Of a stretch of DNA of 17,180 nucleotides, positions 12,298 to 17,180 are shown piece by piece. Position numbers and translations under genes: made by a program. This DNA comes from an uncultured Alphaproteobacteria bacterium (GTDB taxonomy: Bacteria > Pseudomonadota > Alphaproteobacteria > Rs-D84). The stretch covers positions 1 through 17,180 of the forward strand of contig CAMZDE010000018.1 in assembly GCA_947305255.1 (NCBI GenBank). Reading direction: 5' to 3'. Within the stretch, counting starts at the first letter, position 1. Each line of letters begins with the position of its first letter. A model generated the notes under the pieces. That model was given only the letters and a program-made list of their open reading frames with translations. It had not been told where the DNA came from and did not search any database.

Positions 12298-13785
12298 TTA
12301 ATTTATGCCGCGTTCTTTGTTGGTATCACGATTCAGACCGCGACCATTCATACGATTACGTATCCGCGCGACCGCATATTTATAAGCATCGTGCATAAAT
12401 TCTTTGCCATTTTGAATCATCTTGTTAAATTGAGCAATCAATTTTTCATCGTTTTTACCGTCCAAAATCAATTGTTCTAATGGTGGCAATGGGGTTGGCT
12501 GTTCATCTTGGGCCACAGAATTTTTCACCCCAGAAATTAAAATGTTTCTTGCAAAATTTGCCAATATTTTTCCATCGTCTGTAAATTTTCTGGAAACGTA
12601 ATGATTATTGTTGTGTTCGTTCCAACCTATGGCTTTGCCATCTTTGGTGTCAATCAAATCAAAGCGTTGCTTTACAAAAAATACATTGCCATTTTGTTTA
12701 GATAAAAATCCAGGTTTTAACACCCATTCATGCGAACGCGGCAAATCATTTATTCTTTGTAATTCAGATTCGCGATTTTCATTAACAAATTCAGACGCCC
12801 AATTATCAGGTCGCATAACTTTTTCATCATAGCCTGAAATAAAAGACACAAATTGGGATTTAGATACACCCAATGGTGCCGACGGATTCAATGCAACAAC
12901 CAATAATTGTGATTGAATTTGGTTCATTTCTGGTTCGCTGTAGCCTAATTCGCGCATTTTATTTTGCATACGTTCTTCCAACATTACCGCAACATATGCG
13001 CCATAACAATGTGCAAAAATATTTATTTTGCGAACACGCGACATCGCAATGTTAAGCGGCAATCGGGCGCCTTTTTCATCAACAATTCGTGGTAATAAAA
13101 TTTTGTTAAACAAATCGTCCAGATATTTTGGTGCGAAATATTTTGAATATGAAAAAACATGTTCTGAAACATATCGCATCATACCCCGAGTTTCTTCGGC
13201 TGAAAAATTCATCTCTGAAAATAATTCTTTGGTTTTTTCTTTGATAGCAGTTGTCAATTGCTGAACATTACCGTCAACCACAAAATTCAGATTTGCAATA
13301 GCCGTTGCACCACGCATCGCCAACAACGGACGAATTCTTTGACGAAAGACAGTGTTTATATTTTTATCAGAAATATAAATCATTGAATTATCTTTGGGCA
13401 AAAAATTTTTATTCATACGTTCAAATAATAAACGTTCGTTTGCACGCAAAAATTTAGTCCCAGTATCACCAATTGGAACCCCATCGTAAATCAGCGCATA
13501 ATTAGAAATATCAGCGACATCACGCAATATTTCGTTATTAATATTACCCGCTAATTTGTTTGCGAAATCATAATTCAATATTCCGCCGCCGCCAAAAGTA
13601 ATTATACAGGCTTCGTCCCCAGGTATTTTATCGACAATCACCGGCGGTTTGACACCGGTGTTATCATGCTGTAAAATTCTTGTCGATACGGATATCATAA
13701 TGGTACATTGTATCACAAAAATAGCCAAAATCCACAAAACATATAAAAAAACATTGGCATTTTTAGGTATTGTTGCTATTATCAC
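12298..13785 (-). CDS. Membrane-anchored alpha/beta-hydrolase-like protein of unknown function
   Basis: I do not recognise a named family. Residues about 12-33 form one hydrophobic segment, an N-terminal anchor or uncleaved signal, so most of the chain is probably outside the cytoplasm. Residues 254-266, K-I-N-I-F-A-H-C-Y-G-A-Y-V, have the strand / nucleophile-elbow / helix layout of alpha/beta hydrolases, with Cys260 where Ser is usual (small-H-C-x-G). F-G-G-G-G at 64-68 could be an oxyanion or nucleotide loop. His391 and His395 (N-E-H-N-N-N-H-Y) are candidates for the catalytic His, and Asp376 or Asp379 for the acid. A Pro-rich break at about 430-435 leads to a basic C-terminal helix. The GTG at 13785 is only five bases from the divergent carboxypeptidase start and has no ribosome binding site. 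The next Met (residue 30, 13698) would delete most of the anchor, so the start is uncertain. Confidence 0.75.
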   Translation of the reverse strand: MIIATIPKNANVFLYVLWILAIFVIQCTIMISVSTRILQHDNTGVKPPVIVDKIPGDEACIITFGGGGILNYDFANKLAGNINNEILRDVADISNYALIYDGVPIGDTGTKFLRANERLLFERMNKNFLPKDNSMIYISDKNINTVFRQRIRPLLAMRGATAIANLNFVVDGNVQQLTTAIKEKTKELFSEMNFSAEETRGMMRYVSEHVFSYSKYFAPKYLDDLFNKILLPRIVDEKGARLPLNIAMSRVRKINIFAHCYGAYVAVMLEERMQNKMRELGYSEPEMNQIQSQLLVVALNPSAPLGVSKSQFVSFISGYDEKVMRPDNWASEFVNENRESELQRINDLPRSHEWVLKPGFLSKQNGNVFFVKQRFDLIDTKDGKAIGWNEHNNNHYVSRKFTDDGKILANFARNILISGVKNSVAQDEQPTPLPPLEQLILDGKNDEKLIAQFNKMIQNGKEFMHDAYKYAVARIRNRMNGRGLNRDTNKERGIN

Positions 13786-13790
13786 GGGTA

Positions 13791-14969
13791 ATGATGAAAA
13801 AGTTTCTGATTTTATTCCCTGTGTTGTTCACCATCGGCGCAAATGCCGCGGGTTTTTCGACATCTGCAAAATCTGCTTTGTTGATTGATTACGATAGCGG
13901 GGATGAAATATTTGCCAAGAATGCAGACGAATTGATGCCGCCGTCATCAATGTTGAAATTGATGACTTTGACGGTGCTGTTTGATGAAATAAAGTCTGGA
14001 AAGATAAAGATGGACGACACAATTACTGTGTCAGAAAACGCCGATTATAAAAATCCGCTATGGTATCCGGCCAGCAAGATATGTTTAACCACCGGACAAA
14101 AAATCACTGTCAAAGACGCCATTTTGGGGATAATTGTGTTATCTGCGGGTGACGCTTCTGTCGCTGTGGCGGAAAAAATAGCAGGATCAGAGGCAAAATT
14201 CACTGAAAAGATGCAACTCAAAGCGGCCGAAATCGGCATGGTAAAATCTAGTTTTGGAAACGCCAGTGGGCTGCCACATGCGAACAATATGATGACATCA
14301 CGCGAAATTGCGATGCTGGCAAAATATATCATTAAACAATACCCTGATATTTATCCGATGTTCGCGACAAAACGTTTCGAATTTGACGGCGCAACAACAC
14401 AATGGTGCCAAGATTGGACGCGAACACACACTATGAATTATAACCGCATTTTGTTTTCTATGTCTGGGGCTGACGGATTAAAAACAGGACATACAGATGA
14501 TGGTGGATATGGCGTTGTGGCCAGTGCTAAAATCGGTGGTCGCCGTTTGATTGGGGTTATAAACGGATTCAAAGCAGCAAATCATGACGCGTTGGCCGAA
14601 GAAATAAAAAAATTATTAAATTACGGATATAAAACAACCCAAACCAAAGTTTTCTATAAATCAGGCGACGTATTAGCCAAAGTTCCAGTATGGTACGGCA
14701 AATCAAAGACTGTGGACGCAACAGTGGACGAAAACGTGGCGATAAATTTGCCAAAAGATTATTCTATGAAAAATATTCGCGTATTGGCGCGGTTCGACGA
14801 ACCAATCGCTGCACCGGTTAAAATCGGGCAAAAAATTGGCGAAGTGGTTATAGAAAACAACGGTGAAATTGTTAAACGCGTTCCTTTGGTTGCCAAAGAT
14901 AATGTCAAAAAAATTATGCTATTCAAAAGATTATTCAAAAATATATCTGTGATTATACGGGGAAAATAA
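13791..14969 (+). CDS. D-alanyl-D-alanine carboxypeptidase (PBP5-like, S11 family)
   Basis: Low-molecular-weight penicillin-binding proteins remove the terminal D-Ala of murein pentapeptides in the periplasm. The signal peptide M-M-K-K then L-I-L-F-P-V-L-F-T-I-G-A-N-A is cleaved about residue 19-20. The SxxK motif is S53-M-L-K56 and the KTG motif is K231-T-G233. The SxN motif reads S118-A-G120-D, with Gly replacing the usual Asn. After about residue 270 comes the PBP5 C-terminal beta domain, and the last 22 residues (N-V-K-K-I-M-L-F-K-R-L-F-K...) look like the amphipathic membrane anchor. I use the double ATG at 13791/13794. An upstream TTG at 13770 adds nothing conserved. The stop overlaps the holB start by one base (TAATG), so the two genes are translationally coupled. 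Length 392 is normal for dacA/dacC/dacF-type enzymes. Confidence 0.92.
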   Translation: MMKKFLILFPVLFTIGANAAGFSTSAKSALLIDYDSGDEIFAKNADELMPPSSMLKLMTLTVLFDEIKSGKIKMDDTITVSENADYKNPLWYPASKICLTTGQKITVKDAILGIIVLSAGDASVAVAEKIAGSEAKFTEKMQLKAAEIGMVKSSFGNASGLPHANNMMTSREIAMLAKYIIKQYPDIYPMFATKRFEFDGATTQWCQDWTRTHTMNYNRILFSMSGADGLKTGHTDDGGYGVVASAKIGGRRLIGVINGFKAANHDALAEEIKKLLNYGYKTTQTKVFYKSGDVLAKVPVWYGKSKTVDATVDENVAINLPKDYSMKNIRVLARFDEPIAAPVKIGQKIGEVVIENNGEIVKRVPLVAKDNVKKIMLFKRLFKNISVIIRGK

Positions 14970-15871
14970 TGGCACCGCGCAAGAAAGAAGTTTTATTCGA
15001 TTTTCCAAACCCAATGGACAATGATTGTCTGGTTGGACACGAACAAACATTAAAAACTTTTACAGACGCGTGGAATGCGCGCGAAACCCACCCTATTCAT
15101 CCTGTATGGATGCTGTGTGGGCCGCGTGGCATCGGCAAAGCCACTTTGGCATATAAAATTGCACGTATGGTTTATGGCAACGTTGGCGATTTTTTCATTG
15201 TCGATTTGGCGCATAATCTGGACGAACGCGGAAATATTAAATCAGATGCCAAAGCGATTTCAGTGCATACTGTGCGCGCCATGATTGAAAAGATGCAGAT
15301 GTCGTCTATGTCGGGGAATTGGCGCGTTATCTTGATTGATGCGGTGGACGAATTGACAATTGCTGCTGAAAACGCAATCCTAAAATTATTAGAAGAACCG
15401 CCACAAAAAACACTGTTTTTATTGGTGACACATCAATTGTCTAACGTTTTACCAACTGTGCGGTCGCGTGCGCGCGTTGAAAAAATGCGTCCGCTGACCG
15501 TATCTCAAATGCGTGAATTATGCAACAAATTTTTGGGCGACGTGGAAATAAGTTCTGAAATCCTGAAATTATCAAACGGCAGTTTTGGCAGAATCGCTAA
15601 CCTGAAAGCGTCGGGCGGGGACGAAATATACGATGAATTGTTGGAAACCCTGCAAAATCCACATTCCAGTGCCAGCGACATGATGGTTGTAGCGACCAAG
15701 ATTGCGGCTTCGCCGTTTTTATACGGTATTGTTCTAGATGCGATTGCATATTTAAAATTGGCTGATTTATATCCGATGGCGACGCGCGGAATCGCAGATA
15801 TAAACAGATTAAATTTAAAGGCAGACGTCGCCATATTTAAAATCATTACGGAAATAAAAAAATGTTTATAG
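14969..15871 (+). CDS. holB: DNA polymerase III delta-prime subunit
   Basis: Delta-prime is the rigid stator of the clamp loader that places the sliding clamp on DNA. Residues 51-59 (G-P-R-G-I-G-K-A-T) form the P-loop region. V-I-L-I-D-A-V-D-E-L-T-I-A-A-E-N-A-I-L-K-L-L-E-E-P-P, from about 120 on, matches the family's D-A-A-D-x-M-N-x-x-A-A-N-A-L-L-K-x-L-E-E-P-P. The SRC box reads V-R-S-R-A-R, with Ala in place of Cys. The zinc-binding cysteines of E. coli HolB are absent, as in many alphaproteobacterial delta-prime proteins. It is tightly packed: one-base overlap with the carboxypeptidase gene and ten-base overlap with tatD. In many alphaproteobacteria tmk sits before holB and metG after it, and neither is present here. 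Confidence 0.9.
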   Translation: MAPRKKEVLFDFPNPMDNDCLVGHEQTLKTFTDAWNARETHPIHPVWMLCGPRGIGKATLAYKIARMVYGNVGDFFIVDLAHNLDERGNIKSDAKAISVHTVRAMIEKMQMSSMSGNWRVILIDAVDELTIAAENAILKLLEEPPQKTLFLLVTHQLSNVLPTVRSRARVEKMRPLTVSQMRELCNKFLGDVEISSEILKLSNGSFGRIANLKASGGDEIYDELLETLQNPHSSASDMMVVATKIAASPFLYGIVLDAIAYLKLADLYPMATRGIADINRLNLKADVAIFKIITEIKKCL

Positions 15872-16617
15872 ATACACACTGTCATTTGACATATGATTTT
15901 GACCATGACGTCGCAGATGTCATTCGTCGCGCACATGATGCCGGCGTCGGGACAATGATTTGCGCAACGGCAGATCCTGACGATGTTTCGGGGGCATTAA
16001 AAATAGCCAATGAAAACGATAATATTTTTGTCACAGTTGGCATTCATCCGGACTATGTTAATGCAAATCCAAACGATGTTTTAACCGATGAAATTTTGAA
16101 CAATCCGCATGTCATCGGTGTCGGTGAAATTGGCTTGGATTACCACGACGGCACACAAAATCGCGACGCGCAAATTCAATTATTTGAACAACAATTAGAA
16201 ATCGCACGTGCGCATAATTTACCTGTGGCAATTCACACACGTGATGCAGAAGCGGATACTGCGAACATTTTGACAGATAAAAACCACGGCGTTATGCATT
16301 GTTTTACGTCCAATTGGGATTTAGCGCGCGTCATGTTGGATCGTGGTTTTTATTTTTCAGCCAGTGGTATTTTGACATTCAAAAATGCAGAATCTGTGCG
16401 TGAAACATTTGCAAAAATTCCAATCGATAGAATCGTTATCGAAACCGATGCGCCCTATTGTGCGCCGGTGCCGTATCGTGGAAAAAAGTGCGAACCGTTC
16501 ATGGTTGTTGAAACTGCACGTATTTTGGCGCAAATCAAAAATTTGCAAATTGATGAATTGGAAAAAATATTGTCCAAGAATACAGAAAAATTATATCCAA
16601 AGATAAAAATCGATTAA
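15862..16617 (+). CDS. tatD: TatD-family metal-dependent DNase
   Basis: TatD-type enzymes are TIM-barrel metal hydrolases with 3'-5' exonuclease activity linked to DNA repair. D-tyrosyl-tRNA and other roles have also been suggested for relatives. All expected metal ligands are visible: H6 and H8 in D-T-H-C-H, E89 in G-E-I-G-L-D-Y, H125 in I-H-T-R-D-A, H146 in M-H-C-F-T, and D196 in E-T-D-A-P-Y. A-P-V-P-Y-R-G-K-K-C-E-P at about 201-212 is the usual family block. At 251 residues it is full length. The ATG overlaps the end of holB by ten bases. The stop overlaps the convergent gene at 16614 by four bases. Confidence 0.93.
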   Translation: MFIDTHCHLTYDFDHDVADVIRRAHDAGVGTMICATADPDDVSGALKIANENDNIFVTVGIHPDYVNANPNDVLTDEILNNPHVIGVGEIGLDYHDGTQNRDAQIQLFEQQLEIARAHNLPVAIHTRDAEADTANILTDKNHGVMHCFTSNWDLARVMLDRGFYFSASGILTFKNAESVRETFAKIPIDRIVIETDAPYCAPVPYRGKKCEPFMVVETARILAQIKNLQIDELEKILSKNTEKLYPKIKID

Positions 16618-16886
16618 AGCATTTTTATTTCCAATATAACCCCGCGTTTTTTTGCTGATTTCAAGACGTTTATAACCGATATTAAAAATTCTTTATCAGA
16701 CAAACTGTCGTATTCGCTTTTAAATTTAGCTAATATATTTTTTTTATTTCTTATAACAAATTTCTGGACTGTCTTTATAGCATTAACCATACATAATTGC
16801 TTAATTTTTAATTCTTTCTTGATTCGTTCTTGATTGATAGCAATAAAAAAAGTTGCAAATTGGTATTCATCCATGTGCGGAAACAT
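16614..16886 (-). CDS. Hypothetical small helical protein (90 aa)
   Basis: No family recognised. The sequence is almost entirely helical and basic, with long Lys/Ile/Leu-rich stretches (for example residues 20-60) and no membrane segment. It is convergent with tatD with a four-base overlap. GGGGG occurs about ten bases before the ATG at 16886, a weak ribosome binding site, and a second in-frame ATG lies at 16874. It sits after the minus-strand terminator at 16921-16948, so it needs its own promoter, which I cannot see. The lack of a codon bias test and of homologs leaves it moderately supported. Confidence 0.55.
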   Translation of the reverse strand: MFPHMDEYQFATFFIAINQERIKKELKIKQLCMVNAIKTVQKFVIRNKKNILAKFKSEYDSLSDKEFLISVINVLKSAKKRGVILEIKML

Positions 16887-16920
16887 TTTATCGTAACCCC
16901 CGTATGTAATTTATTTTCGA

Positions 16921-16948
16921 TAAAAAACAACCGCAAAAAAGGCGGTTG
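16921..16948 (-). terminator. Minus-strand terminator between the two small genes
   Basis: On the minus strand CAACCGC and GCGGTTG form a 7-bp stem with a T-rich loop, followed by six T residues. It lies 32 bases past the stop of the small gene at 16981. Confidence 0.8.
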
Positions 16949-16980
16949 GGGTTCAACAACAATCAGACGAATTGTCCTGT

Positions 16981-17133
16981 TTATTCGATATATTCACAGG
17001 CCCCCAACCATTGTAGGGGATGTTTTATGTCATCACTGACACGTCTGACATGGGTTGTTGTACCCAAAAGAAAACAACCGTTTTCTTCACCATGGATTAT
17101 AAACGAAACATTCTGATTTTGCAATAAAAACAT
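16981..17133 (-). CDS. Probable small protein (50 aa), hypothetical
   Basis: An ATG at 17133 opens a 50-codon frame ending in TAA at 16981. The protein begins M-F-L-L-Q-N-Q-N-V-S-F-I-I-H-G and ends L-Q-W-L-G-A-C-E-Y-I-E. The alternation of hydrophobic and polar residues suggests beta strands. The frame stays open upstream of the ATG for about 13 codons before an in-frame TAA near 17173, so the start could be a few codons earlier. Support comes from the well-formed terminator 32 bases downstream on the same strand. No family recognised, and the promoter would lie beyond the window. Confidence 0.45.
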   Translation of the reverse strand: MFLLQNQNVSFIIHGEENGCFLLGTTTHVRRVSDDIKHPLQWLGACEYIE

Positions 17134-17180
17134 TGGATTTTTATAAATATTTTTCAGTGCAAAATAGTGAATTTATTTCT

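Noticed and set aside
1..17180. CRISPR array, insertion sequence, transposase or integrase
   Set aside because: No regularly spaced direct repeats, no terminal inverted repeats around a transposase, and no recombinase reading frame were seen on either strand.

Overview
The window reads as a stretch of chromosome from an AT-rich, gene-dense bacterium. It is most likely an alphaproteobacterium, possibly a host-associated or uncultured lineage. Clues are the rpoZ product (MARVT start, long acidic tail), the alphaproteobacterial form of the DNA polymerase III delta-prime subunit, the D-Ala-D-Ala carboxypeptidase / holB / tatD neighbourhood, short intergenic gaps and many short U-tract terminators. 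The taxon is inferred from gene content and order, not from a marker search.

Layout: (a) 1-370: tail of a probable membrane protein, a small two-helix membrane protein and a strong terminator. (b) 374-3939, plus strand: a Lon-family AAA+ protein that ends before its protease domain, an unknown gene, tsaB (t6A synthesis), an unknown gene and rimI. (c) 3934-5211, minus strand: a PIF1/RecD-like helicase that overlaps rimI tail to tail. (d) 5266-5416: a CAT-anticodon tRNA with its own promoter and terminator. (e) 5450-6785, minus strand: mtaB, the methylthiotransferase that acts on t6A made by the TsaB pathway. (f) 6859-7385: rpoZ followed 17 bases later by tRNA-Ser(GGA) and a terminator. (g) 7386-10472: an accessory-looking block. 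It begins with a second, interrupted copy of the tRNA-Ser 3' end and carries an unknown gene plus an ASCH-domain gene (minus), then a Nudix hydrolase and an S66 (LD-carboxypeptidase/MccF-like) peptidase (plus). (h) 10498-11697: trpS behind a consensus promoter and a 14-codon leader ORF with tandem Trp codons. (i) 11703-13785, minus strand: a second Nudix hydrolase and a membrane-anchored alpha/beta-hydrolase-like protein with a Cys at the nucleophile elbow. (j) 13791-16617, plus strand: D-alanyl-D-alanine carboxypeptidase, holB and tatD, tightly overlapped. (k) 16614-17180, minus strand: a small unknown gene, a terminator and a probable 50-residue gene.

The genes support tRNA modification and charging (tsaB, mtaB, trpS, two tRNAs), transcription (rpoZ), replication (holB, helicase), wall trimming (carboxypeptidase, S66 peptidase) and nucleotide or metabolite clean-up (Nudix, ASCH, TatD).

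The strongest candidates for undescribed biology are the apparently leaderless Trp-codon leader peptide in front of trpS, and the Lon-family ATPase that cleanly lacks its peptidase and ends in a tail with an I-G-F tripeptide like the ClpP-docking loop of ClpX. The duplicated and interrupted tRNA-Ser 3' end at the border of the accessory block comes next.
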